From Rhizophlyctis rosea (Eukaryota; Chytridiomycota; Chytridiomycetes; Rhizophlyctidales; Rhizophlyctidaceae), in the NCBI GenBank assembly GCA_027596075.1, contig JADGJC010000274.1, positions 1 through 23,855 of the forward strand: 23,855 nucleotides of DNA, given 5' to 3'. How positions within the stretch are numbered: the stretch's first letter is position 1; each line of letters begins with the position of its first letter. The notes below the pieces were generated by a model. It was not told the DNA's origin. It saw nothing but the letters and a program-made list of their open reading frames with translations, and searched no databases. This document shows positions 1 to 10,924 of the stretch, piece after piece. A program made the translations under genes and the position numbers.

Positions 1-101
1 TCCCCCCGTCCAACCTCCCTCCCACACTCCCGACTCCCCCCTTCTCCCCCTCCCCTTCAAAAAACTCCCAATCAGGCACAATGTTCTCAGAGACGCCATC
101 C

Positions 102-614
102 TCACCATTGCTCCTCAACAGGTTTTCCCACAATTTCCACATCGGCTTCTGGTAGATGAACGGGTCTCTCACCCGTGGCAATGAAATACACCGTATCTTC
201 CTCCACTGACATCTTTGATCTATGACTCGAAGACGTTGATCGTTCTGATGCTGCAACTGATGTACCCAACTCTACTGGCGCATATGGAGATGCTTCTGCA
301 AACCAAGGTTTGTCTTCGGGAATTGGGTCGGGATGAGTGGGAGACAGAGGCAAACTGGCTGGTGCGGAGGGGGAGGCGGTTGTGAACCATGGTTTGGATT
401 CTGGGAGTGTTTGGGAGGGGATGCGGAGTGGAAGGAAAGCGCTGGCTACGCGGGACCATGTTGACGGAGTTGAAGTGGGCGAGTCAGGCGGGAGGGAAGA
501 GGATGGCACTTCCTCCTCCACATGCTGGGCAACATCCGTTTGTGTTTTGGAGGCATCGTTGTTTACGTCTGCCAACTCGGCATCGAGCTGAACAGTGGAT
601 ACGATTGGATCCAT
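102..614 (-). CDS. Pro/Ser/Thr-rich protein, 5' exon, continues or ends near the window edge
   Basis: I do not recognise this protein. The frame starts at ATG 612-614 and stays open for 170 codons to a TGA at 102-104. That stop overlaps a good donor (GTGAGG on the minus strand, from 105), so the exon more likely ends at 106 and the gene runs on past the window start; an acceptor candidate (TTTTTTGAAG) lies near 55-65. The protein is hydrophilic and disordered-looking, with an acidic N-terminus and then a Pro/Ser/Thr-rich middle. Residues 72-85 and 100-113 are an imperfect repeat of the type E-[SD]-K-P-W-F-x-x-A-S-P-x-A-P. No membrane helix or signal peptide is seen. It is transcribed away from the cysteine-rich gene and the kinesin. 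Confidence 0.5.
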   Translation of the reverse strand: MDPIVSTVQLDAELADVNNDASKTQTDVAQHVEEEVPSSSLPPDSPTSTPSTWSRVASAFLPLRIPSQTLPESKPWFTTASPSAPASLPLSPTHPDPIPEDKPWFAEASPYAPVELGTSVAASERSTSSSHRSKMSVEEDTVYFIATGERPVHLPEADVEIVGKPVEEQW

Positions 615-1238
615 GAAAGTTCAATGCGCGAAAGCTCACTGTCTTTCACAGACAAGTATGATGATCGAAATAATTGAGAATTTGAAATCCTATGATGGAT
701 TCCATGTATGAGGACTGATTGGACGATGGTAGGCGACCGTGAATGGAAGCCAATGAGGCACGTACAGCGGGGTGCTGCACCGACGTCAACGACAGGTGCA
801 GCTGAAAATAACTAGCCCGTCGCAGATGGAGGTAAGATGCAATGAGTGTGCTGACGCGTTTCATCACCAGACAAGGACATGAGGTGCCTTCAGAGGGTTG
901 TCGTTACCTTGTCACACCACACTACAAAGACCGAGCGGTCTAACGGCCTGGTTGTGCACACCTCCGCTATGGTACAACTTGGTAGGCCCTTATGGCCCTT
1001 ATGGCTAGGTGACTATGGGAGTAAACAAAAGAGGTAAATAAACAAATACCCGTCACCAGTGACTATGTCCCCTACCAGAATGCCGTTTGTTTACAACTTG
1101 TCAAAATGAGATCCAAATTGGAAGTTGCGCGTCGACAAGCGGGGACACAACTCGCACAACCTCGCACACAAGCCACACCTCCATGATTATCACTATTATC
1201 CCTTTCAAAGGTGTGACAGTGTCACAAAATCCAACTGA
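615..1238. other. Intergenic stretch, no supported gene
   Basis: The short open frames here do not look like protein. Visible structure is a 9-bp tandem duplication (GGCCCTTAT twice, 985-1002) and a perfect 15-bp palindrome TGTGACAGTGTCACA at 1212-1226. The stretch probably holds the promoter of the minus-strand gene at 102-614 and the 3' UTR, or a further 3' exon, of the gene at 1239-1710. Confidence 0.5.
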
Positions 1239-1710
1239 TTACTGATTCCAATGACTTACAAAGAATGCCCCGCCTTGCTCCTTTCCTGTTTGACTCACCA
1301 CAACCCCTTCGAAAATCGTGTGGATCGAGCGGGCTTGTGTGATGCGGGTGTTCAGGTTGTCCATCCAATGGTTGTCATTCCATCCATCTGTCAATTTGCC
1401 CGCATTGGGTATTGATGAGATGGTGATACCCAAAGCAACCTGGCATTGCTGGCAGCCTGGCAAGCACGAGACGGGGCAATGCGTTTCCCACCGTTCCCCA
1501 GCTGGTTCCCCAGAGTTTCCTCCACAGTCAAAGCATAGCTTACGCTGTTCTTTCGCCCGGCTTGCCTAGGTATCCCGTCAGCTTTGGACTTCGAGGGGTC
1601 ATATCTTTCACCCCAGCTTCTACCGCTAGCAGCGAAGCAAGTCCTTGGGAGACGCGGCAGTCGTCGCAGACTTCACCGTCACGACTGCAAGGCTTCAGTG
1701 AAGAGACGGT
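1239..1710 (-). CDS. Cysteine-rich protein, two 3' exons (5' end not resolved)
   Basis: Two short exons fit together in phase 0: 1710-1624 (29 codons) and 1565-1239 (108 codons plus TAA). The 58-nt intron 1566-1623 starts GTAGAA, has a GCTGAC branch point and ends CCTAG. The predicted piece has Cys clusters of the type C-x6-C-x2-C, then L-C-x2-C-G-G, then H-C-x3-C-x3-C-x2-C, which suggests metal (zinc) binding. I do not recognise the family. The first exon here opens right after an acceptor-like TATTAG, so at least one more 5' exon should exist, and none can be chosen with confidence. An alternative donor GTAAGT (from 1259) would replace the last residues with another exon. The plus-strand frame at 1318-1569 overlaps it and is taken as a shadow. 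Confidence 0.42.
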
Positions 1711-1947
1711 CTAATATAACTCCCGCCTTCTATGCTCACTCACTTCGACAATAACAGTATCATACACATCGATCTGCGGACCTTCTCATGGTGCCATAAA
1801 GTAAAGCACATCTTCCAAACAGCAGTATCCGCGAATCAATCCAAACTATTCATGTTTTTGTCACGGCGAAAGCGATAACCACATATCTGCTACATTGACC
1901 AGCATCCACCTTTCATCTCACCTTTTCCTGACATTCACCCCACAATC

Positions 1948-4900
1948 ATGTCCAACTCCATCCCCGTGCGGGTCGCAGTACGTGTCCGACCCACTACGGA
2001 CCACGACCTACAACACCCACGTGGGGCACGACAGGTAGTGCAAGTTAACACCGCGCCGCCAAATGATGCAGATCTGGACAATGGGGAGCCGATCTCGGCT
2101 GCGAAACGCACTCATTTGATGGTCGATGGCCGCAAGAAGTTCAATTTCGATATGGTCTTTGGACCTGATGTCGGTCAGGAGGAGGTATACGAGGAATCGG
2201 TGTTGCCGCTGGTTCAAAGGTTCATTGAGGGTTACAACGTTACCGTTCTTGCATATGGTCAGGTATGTAGCTGAAAAGTGCACTGTCATTTGCAGTTCCC
2301 AAGGATGGGCAATTGGCCGTCGTCAATACGAAGAGGGATGGGCAGGGATGAATGAAAGCATACAACGCAGCACAGCTCACTTACCGCACATTACTATCGA
2401 TCAGACTGGAACAGGGAAAACATACACCATGGGCAGCGCACGAGCATTTGCCGGCGGCGGTGTCGAACCTTATACCATACCTGCACCATACGACGGCATC
2501 ATCCCCCGCGCCATCCTCCACATCTTCCGAGAACTCCACCGCCTACATCCCCCCAGCCTAACCGGCGGCCGTCCAGACTCCGAATGGGAAATCACCGTGT
2601 CATTCCTGGAAATCTACAACGAAGACCTTATCGATTTAATGGTTAAGAAATCACCTGGATCCGCACCCGGCACATTCGGCACAACCTCCATTGTCCCCAT
2701 CACCATCCGTGAAGACCCCACCGGCCAAATCGTTTGGTCCGGGGCCAAAGAACTCGTCGCCGAAACCCCTGAAGAAGTCCTCCGCCACCTCCTCTCCGGC
2801 CTCGAATACCGCGCCACAAACACAACAGACATGAACAAAACCTCGTCCCGCTCCCACGCTATCTTCGCTCTCTCCCTCCGTCAGCATCGGTTCATCCCCA
2901 ATTCGCCAAACTCGACGGAAGGGGACTTTCAGATTCTGACGAGCAAGTTCAATTTTGTGGATTTGGCGGGAAGTGAGAGATTGAAGAGGACGAATGCTGT
3001 GGGTGAGAGGGCGAAGGAGGGGATTGCGATTAATAGTGGGTTGTTGGCGTTGGGGAATGTTGTTGGGGCGCTGGCGGCGGGGGGTGGTGGGGGTGGGGAT
3101 AAACATGTGCCTTATAGGGATTCGAAATTGACGAGGGTTTTGCAGGATAGTTTGGGTGGTAATAGGTAAGTTGTGATCCATTATATTGCATCAGTCACAA
3201 CTGGCCAATCGAGATAATAACGCATCTCCGGCCCCCAATCATATCTTTAGTCAAACTGTGATGATCGCTACCATATCGCCAACAGCTGCGGACTTGGCAG
3301 AGACGCTGAATACGTTAAAGTGGGCTACGAGGGGACGGAGTATCAAGAATGCTGCACATGTCAACCAGGAGTATAATTCTGAAGTCCGGGCTTTGAAGGA
3401 GGAAGTTGCCCGCTTAAAGGGAGAATTGGATGGGAAAGGTAAGTTTCATTGTATCTGCGATATAAAATTTATGCAATATCCCTCACCCTTTGCCTTCTAT
3501 AGCCACAACCGCCTCAACTTCCACCACAACTGCAAACCTCCTCACAACCCTCCAGTTAGAAAACACCCAGCTTCGCACCTTACTCTCCCACTCCCAAACC
3601 TCACTCTCGAAACTCCGCACAGCACACGAAATTTTGCAAAATGAGATGGCCCTCCTACAAGGCGAAGCGGCCATGCGGATCTACGCTCAGTCACCCACAC
3701 CCAGCATGATGTCGGATAGGTGGGAAACCGAAAGTGTCGGAAGCGTGTCGGAGCTCCAGACGGGGAGGAGGGGAAGTATTGCATCGGAGGGATTTAGACC
3801 TGCTACGCCGGAGGGTGGTGGGGCAAGTGGTATACCTATTAGTGTGAATAGGGCGATTTCACCTTTCCCACCGCGGGAATCAACCGCCCGAGCAGCGTCA
3901 CCGAACCCCTCGTTATCGGCACCATCCTCTCTTCCCGTGCCAGCAACAACATCATCCATCCCTTTACCTAAGCGCCACACCCGCCCACGCGCCCCAACCG
4001 CCATCCCGACCGCTGCGGAAATGCCGAAAGAGGCACTGATTGAGGAGTACGAGCGCATGATCCGTAAATTGAAGTTTGAGTTGCGGGAAGTTACGGGGAG
4101 TGCAAGGAGGTATTTGGAGAATGTCGATGAGGAGCATCGTGCGAGGGTTGAGAGTGATGCAAAGGTTGCAGATCTGGGGCGGGAAATAGAGGTTGGACGG
4201 AAAGAAGTAGAGATTCTGATGAGGAGGGTGAAGCAGTTGGAAGAAGAAAGAGATGAGTTTAGAAAGGTTGTTGTACCTGAACAGGAGATTACGCTCGTTT
4301 CAGCTCCAGCAGCACCACCACTGCTCAGAACGACAACGTCGGAAACAATCTTCGAAGCCCACGGCGAAATTCCCGACTCGACAACTATCGCCCCAACACC
4401 CACACACAAACGCAAACACTCCCTCACCACACCCACAACTGCCGACACAGACCCAAACACACTCCACTCCCTCCTCCTCCACCTCGAAACCCAACTCCGC
4501 GCCCACCAACGCACCGCGTCAAACCGCGAAGAGTATATCTCGAAATTAGAAAACGAGATGAAGGAACTGAATTCTATGTGTGCTGGGTACCGGAAGACTG
4601 TTGGGGAGTTGAGGGAGAGGCTTGTGGAGGGGGAGAGGAGGGAGAGGAGGGGGGAGGAGTATATTAGGGGGTTGGAGATGAGGGTTGGGGGTGATGCGGG
4701 CCCTGCGGGGTGGAGGTGGGATGGGGGGGAGGAGAGGGAGGAGAAGGGGGGTGCGGCGGAGGCTTGGGTTAGGGTTGGGGAGTTGGAGGGGGAGGTTGAG
4801 AGGTTGAGGGGCGAGTTGGTGAGTGTGAGGGAGAGGGGTGGGAAGGTGGAGGTGGTTGGGGGTGGTGGGAGGTGTGGGGACGGTGGTGGTGTGGGTGGGG

Positions 4901-7900
4901 ATGCGGTGCAGGTTGGGAAGGTGGGGGTAGCAGGTGACAACAGTGGGGATAAGGATGTAAATCATGTTGGGGTTGTGTCTTCTCCTACCAGGAGTTTGAA
5001 GGAGGAGTTGATGGTTGAGAATACGCCACGATCTGTTACGGATGCTGTTACGACATCCAACGCACATGTACCGGAAGGTCACCCACCACCCTACTCGGTC
5101 TCTACGAACACCAACCACCCTCCGACAACATCAGCTGTAGATACATCCTCCGAACCATCCACCCCGATCACAGCCATCTCCCCCCCAACAACCTTCGACC
5201 AACTCCTCACCCTCCGCACAACCCTCTCCCAAACCACCACCGCCCTCGAATCCCTCCAATCCGAACATCGCGACCTCCTGTCCCAAATCACTACCATCCG
5301 CACCGAGCACGACACCATCTCGGCCGAAAAACACAAATTCGCGGAGGAACTTGCACTTTTGCAAGATGAGAACACTAAATTGAAAGAGAGGACCGAAGAG
5401 TTGGTTGCCGTGCAAGCTATATATGCTGATTTGGATGTTGAGGTTGATGAGTGGAAACGGAGAGTTGGGGAGAGTGAAGGAGTTGTTAAGGCGCTTGAAG
5501 CAAAAGTGCTTCAGATTGAGCGGGAGAGGGTTCAGGAGGTTGATGAATTGGGGGGTAGGTTGGAAGCAGAGTTGGAGGATTTGAGGGTTCGACTTAGGGA
5601 GAAAGAAGAGGCGGTGAAACGGTTGGAAGACTCCAAAATTGTGGAAAGTCGGAAACGATCAGAGGATGAAGAACGGATCAAGAAACGGTTGTCGGAGGTT
5701 GCATTGAATAATATTGGCGACCGACGTCGGTCTATACAATTAGACCAAGCCCAAAGCGCCGCCACCACAGCTCTAACAACCGACGCACAGAAAGTCCAAC
5801 ACCTCCTCGCGGAAGCACGTGCGGAGTGCGCCACACTACGTGAAGAGGTACGCGTTAGTTCAGCGGCGTTGGCGGAGGCGCAACGGAAGGCGCATGGAGC
5901 GGAAGGTGATGCCGTGGCTGTTGCGAGGGATTTGGATGCTATTCATGCTGCTAATGTGCGGTTGGAGGTTGAGCCGGGTATTGTTGTTGGGAGTATGAGG
6001 GATGTGCAGGGTGCTGATCGGAGTGTCGGGGAGCTTTTGGGACGTGTGAGGGGGTTGGAGGGGGATTTGGAGGTGGGGAAACGTAATGCGGAGAGTTTGA
6101 GGGGGGAGATTGAGAGGTTGCAGGGGGTTTTGGTGGAGGCTGAGGGGACTATTGGGCATTTGAGGGATGTTGTGAAGGGGAAGGAAGGTGTTGAAGCGGA
6201 GGTGGAGGGGTTGAGAAAGGAGTGGGACAGGGAGATGGCTGTAAAGCTTGGGGAGATTGTGAGGTTGGAGAGGATTGTTGCGGATGGGGATGAGGGGGTG
6301 AGGACTTTGAGGGGGGAGGTTGTGAGGTTGGAGGGGGAGAGGGAGGCGTTGAGGAGGAGTTTGGCGCAGAGGGGGGTTGAGGTTGAGCGGTTGAAAGGGG
6401 AGGTGGGGGAGTTGAGAGGAAGGTTGGAGGAGGGGGAGAGGGGTATTCGGGAGGAGTTGGAGGGTGTTAAGGGGGAGAGGGATGGGTTGGTGGTTAAGGT
6501 TCGGGAGTTGGAGGATGAGGTGAGGAGGAAATGTGGTTTTTTGTTGCGTTTGGTGTTTGGTACGCCGAGGAAGGATGTGTGTGTCGGTTACTAACCAAAG
6601 TGGGTTTTCATCTTCTACAATGCAGCTAAGCGTCACGGCCTCCACATTGGAAATGCTCGAAAACCGCTTGAAAATGATGGACCAAGCCGTTACGGATCTA
6701 CACGCCACCCACGAAGAAACAAAGCAGTTATGTCATACGCACGAACAAACTGCTGAAGACCGGCTGGCTGCCATTCATGCGCTGGAGGCCGAACGCGAGG
6801 CATTGAAAGGTCGGATAGATTCTCTGATGACTGACGTCAGTGCGAAGGACGCCGCGGTTGAGAATCTTAGATCGGAATTGGACAGTGCAAGGGCTGTGGC
6901 GGTAAATACGCGGGATTTGGAGGATGGGCATAGGGATTTGTCGGAGAAGGTTGGGCGATTGGAGCAGTATGAGAAGGAAGCTATGATGCTTCGAAGCAAT
7001 GTGGCTTCCCATCAAACGCGTGTTACTGAATTGGAGGCGGAGAAGACAACGTTTACCAGTCGGATTGCGGAATTGGAAGCGGTCCTTGCCACCGCCCATA
7101 AAACAACAGCAGAGTGGGAGTCCCGTCACGATGCTCTTCAATCTGAACAGGGTGAATTGCGGGAAAGGGAACAACAGTCGCTCACGCGGATAGGGGAGCT
7201 GGAGAACTTGCTTGAAGAAGTACGCAAATCGTCTGAGGAGAAAATCCGGACTTTACAAGCGGATGTTGGACAGGTTGCTGAAGCGAAGGAGGAAGTTGCA
7301 ACATTGAAGAGTGCAGTGGCTGCTTTGGAGGATGAAAAGAACGGGCTTAGGGAAAAATTGGATCAGAGCGCACGGAGAATCGCTGAGTTGGAGGTTGTTG
7401 CGGAAGCAGCGTTGAAGCTTCGGGAAAGTTATTCAGCAAGTCAGAGGAAAGTTGGTGAAGTTGAGGAATTGCGGGTGCGGGAGGTTGAGGGGTTGAAGAG
7501 TGAACTTCAGGGGATGCAGGGTCGATTGGATGAGATTCAACGGGAGAAGGATGGGTTGAAGGGGTTGGTGGAGGAGAGGGATGGGAAGATCAAAGTGCTT
7601 GAGATGCGTGCTGCGGATGTGGAAGCACGAGCAGCGAAAGTGGAAGGGGAGGCGGAGGCGTTACGGTTGGCGATTTCATCTCTTGAGGAGAAGAACCGGG
7701 GGCTGGACGGACGGGTGACGGATGGGGAGCGGGTTGAAGCGGAGTTACTGGCCGTAAAGGCTGAAATCGATGCTTTGAAAGTGGAGAAGGAGGCAGGTTA
7801 CACGCAAGCGAAGGCACTTTTGGTAAATAAGGAGGCGTTGTTGGTAGAGATTGAACAGGGTAAAAATAAAGTAAAGGAGTTGGAAGATAGACTTGATGGG

Positions 7901-10051
7901 GCGGATAAAGTGCGCGCTTTGTTGACGGAAGCGGAGGGGCAGATTAAGGACTTGCAATCACAAGTTGAGACGCACGGAGTTGAAAAGGAGGGCCTGAACC
8001 GACAATTGAACGAGAGGACGCTACAGCATCAAGAGGGCGTTGCCAAAATCACCGACTTGTCTCTCAAGATGGAGGAACAACAGGCTGTGATCTCTAGATT
8101 GGAAAGCGATGCGTTAACCACTGGGGAGAAGTTGGCGGGCTTGGAGCAGAAGGAGAGAGAGCTGCAAGAGCTCAGGAAAGAGGTGGACTCTTTGCAGGGT
8201 GTTGTGGCGGAGACGACACGTACTGGCGAGATGTATTCAGCACAGATCAGTACGCTCAATGCTTCGCTGGATGAGAAGGAGAAGCGGGTACAGGCGTTGG
8301 AGACGCTGATTGGGGAGTTGCGGGAGGCGGAGGTATTCAGGGATCGTGGGGTTCAAGATCAGGTGCAACAGTTGAGAAAGCAGGTGGAGGGTCTCGTGAA
8401 GGAACGAGATATCGCGAGAAAGGGTTGGGAGGATTCCGCTTCGTTGTTAACATCCGCGCAGGCGCAGATTCAACAATTAGAGCGGGCAATGGAAGAGCGG
8501 GCTGGTGACGGAGGAGCAAGGGAGTTGCCACATGGGGATGGAGTCAGTCTGTTGAGCAAAAACACAGATGCAGCTTCCCATGTGACGAATCTCGCTGATG
8601 AACGAGACGCACTGAAAGCCGAAGTCGAACAGTTACGTTCTCATATCGCTGCGTTGGAACTTTCCCGACGGAGATCAGTCAGTACTGAGCAACGTATGGG
8701 TACACGACGGGTTGTTCCCCCTGAGCCTTCTTCCCTCATCCCACCATCACCTGGTCCATCTGTCGACTCCAGCACTGTACCTACACCACCTCGCAAAGTT
8801 ACTCGACGGGACTCGGCCACATCGACATCCACGGACTGGCTCCAAGACGCCTCAAAAACCGAACTAGAAGACCTCGTATCCAAACTCTCCTTCCAACTGA
8901 GCACCGCCGAGAAATACATCAAAAACCAACAAGAGGCTGCCTTACGTCTCAAAGACGATATCGAAAGGGAGCGGGAAGAGGCCGCTGCTGCTATCGCTGC
9001 CAAGACGCAAGCTAATGCGGTTTGGGCAGCGCAGATACAGCAACTGAAGGAGAGAGCGGAACGGCAGGTTGCGGAGATTGCGGAGTTGGCGTTTGAGGCT
9101 ACGAAGGCTAATAAGGAGGCTGAGACGGCGCGGAGGGAGACAAAGGAGGCTAGGAGGAAGTGTGCGGAGTTGGAGCAGAGCTTGTATGATTTGAAGAGGA
9201 GTTCGAAGAGTTATAATAAGCCTTTGCCGACGCCGCCGGGGACTGCGGGGGGGACGCCTGGCAGGAATGGGGTTGATCGAGGGACAATGAGCGTGGGCAC
9301 GAGCACGAGTCCGGTGTTGAGTCCACAGCAGCAACAGGGAAGGAAGATGAGTTGGGGTAAAGGGGTTGATGAAACGGTTGCGCCGATGATTGATTTGGAT
9401 TTGATTCCTAGTTTGTTGTTTGAGGAGTTGACGCGGCCTAGTAGTAATGGACGGGGGTCGATTGAGGTGGAGAGGGGACCGACGATGGGTCAGCAGCAGC
9501 AGCAGGGTGGGAATGGGAATGGGAATGCGAGGAATTGGGGGACGACGACGTCGCCGGTGCTCTTTGCGGATACGGCGTTGAGCGGGGGACGGTATGGCGC
9601 TACGCATAGAAGTACGGAAACCTTGAGAGATGTGAGAGGGATTCAATCTATGGATGAAGATCGAACGACTGTTGCGTTATCTCGTACTAATTCTCGCGGT
9701 CACCAACAACCACTATCACCACCCCCATCTCCACCTGGATACCCCGCACCACAACCGATACCTGACGCAACACGAAATATCACCAACCTCGCCGCAGCGA
9801 AATCCCGAATCGACGACCTCCAGCGGCAAGTGGGGTATCTAGAAGACGCGAGACGGGAAGCGGAGTGGAGGGTTGCGATTTTGGAAGGGAGACGAGGAGG
9901 TGGGGGCAGTGAGAGAGCGGTTTCTGATGGGGTCAGTCTTGCTACTTCGCATGGGAATGGGGTTGATGTTGGGACGCAGGTTAGGAAGAAGAAGAGTTTT
10001 TGGAAGAAGGTTAAGGAGAGGGATTTTAGGAGGGGGGATGATGAGTTGTAG
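1948..10051 (+). CDS. Kinesin-4-like microtubule motor with giant coiled-coil tail (2568 aa, 5 exons)
   Basis: ATP-driven microtubule motor. Exons 1948-2262, 2405-3165, 3251-3438, 3503-6519 and 6626-10051 join in frame to exactly 2569 codons, ending TAG. The N-terminal motor spans residues ~8-392: P-loop GQTGTGKT 104-111, switch I N-x2-SSRSH 249-256, switch II DLAGSE 291-296, and the YRDSKLTRVLQDSLGG helix region 342-357. The GIIPRAI segment, the T-D-M-N lead into switch I and INSGLLALGNV favour kinesin-4 (KIF4/KIF21) over CENP-E-type kinesin-7. After the neck the protein is coiled coil with Pro/Ser/Thr-rich breaks, poly-Gln patches and a basic Lys/Arg C-terminus. I see no KIF4-type cysteine cluster in the tail. 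At 2568 residues it is about twice KIF4, so its cargo cannot be inferred. The ATG lies directly before the usual IPVRVAVRVRP start of the motor. Confidence 0.93.
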
Positions 10052-10402
10052 ATATTGTGTTTTGGGAAATCTTGATTGGTACAGAAAATTATTTTGAAGA
10101 GATGTAATATGAAGATATAGATTCTGCTGTGCAGACTTCATCAGAGTTTGTGACTTTTGTGTGCTGGAAAATGGACGGGGATAACTTACAACATCGTGGG
10201 AATGTGGCGTGTCCATCAGCACGGAGGCACATCTGTACATCAGTGGTTTGGCACGGCACACCTCAATGGTGATCGGCGCGGGGACAACCCAACAGGAGAG
10301 TCATGTGCCCCGCAAGAATTCCGTGGGGGTTAATCTTATGACCTCTTCCCTCGACGTTCCTTGTTGAGAAATTGTTGAAAACTTCGCAGATTCCTACTCA
10401 TC
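10052..10402. other. Kinesin 3' UTR and upstream region of the small coiled-coil gene
   Basis: 351 bases without a supported gene. The minus-strand open frame over 9839-10261 is a shadow of the kinesin tail. The last ~80 bases before ATG 10403 should hold the promoter and 5' UTR of the next gene; no clear TATA box is seen. Confidence 0.5.
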
Positions 10403-10752
10403 ATGCCCAGCCCGCCCACAAATACGGGGGATCCGGTCGGAGACTTTTCCCGCCGAGCAGACATCATCGAAGCGCAGTTGAGGGAAAATGACCGCCGAAT
10501 CACGGCGTTAGAGAACAGGCACGACAGACTTAATGCTAAAATTGCGAAGCTCCAGCCAGCTGCAGAGGAGCTGGCGCTGCTTGCTTCGGCCTTTGTGCGT
10601 GTGCTTCAGCAGGTAGTGTTTGTGATTTATTAATGCTTGTATACTTTGTATGTAAGCCAAACGGACAGCTGATTTCTATTTGGAAACTTTGAAAACACTA
10701 GGGCAGCGTTCCTCAAAGTGTGGAGGCACCAGGGAATCAAACGGGAGAATAA
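10403..10752 (+). CDS. Small coiled-coil protein (86 aa, 2 exons)
   Basis: ATG 10403 opens 70 codons to a CAG|GTAGTG donor. Removing an 89-nt intron (10613-10701, branch-like GCTGAT, acceptor CACTAG) adds 16 codons in phase 0, ending TAA at 10750-10752. Without splicing, the frame would end at 10633 after 76 codons. The first 20 residues are Pro/Gly/Ser-rich; residues ~16-70 form one amphipathic helix rich in Arg, Glu, Leu and Ala, most likely a short coiled coil. No catalytic motif, signal peptide or membrane span is visible. The size and shape suit a small subunit of a multiprotein complex, but I cannot name the family. The gene follows the kinesin on the same strand and converges with the acetyltransferase gene. 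Confidence 0.5.
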
Positions 10753-10924
10753 AATGGTGGCAATGTGGCAGGAAGGGATCCGCGTCAATCATGATATACA
10801 GTATTTTGGATGAAGTGACTTTACCCGAGCTTTACAGTCTTATTCGAAATATACTTCTTGTACGATCAAGGCACAAAGTTTGCAGACGGGAGAGGGCCTT
10901 TAGACAATGCATTGTATCATGACA

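Noticed and set aside
985..1004. Tandem GGCCCTTAT repeat as a CArG-like regulatory box
   Set aside because: Only two units are present and the spacing does not match a CArG box.
3687..4940. 417-codon minus-strand open frame
   Set aside because: It lies fully antisense to kinesin exon 4. Its Pro/Ser/Thr-rich product is the mirror of G-rich codons on the coding strand.
5860..6708. 282-codon minus-strand open frame
   Set aside because: Antisense to the kinesin coiled coil. Its Pro/Leu/His bias is an artefact of complementing GAG/TTG codons.
10040..10051. Kinesin ends in D-D-E-L, an ER retention signal in some yeasts
   Set aside because: The protein is a cytosolic motor with no signal peptide, so the ending is almost certainly coincidence.
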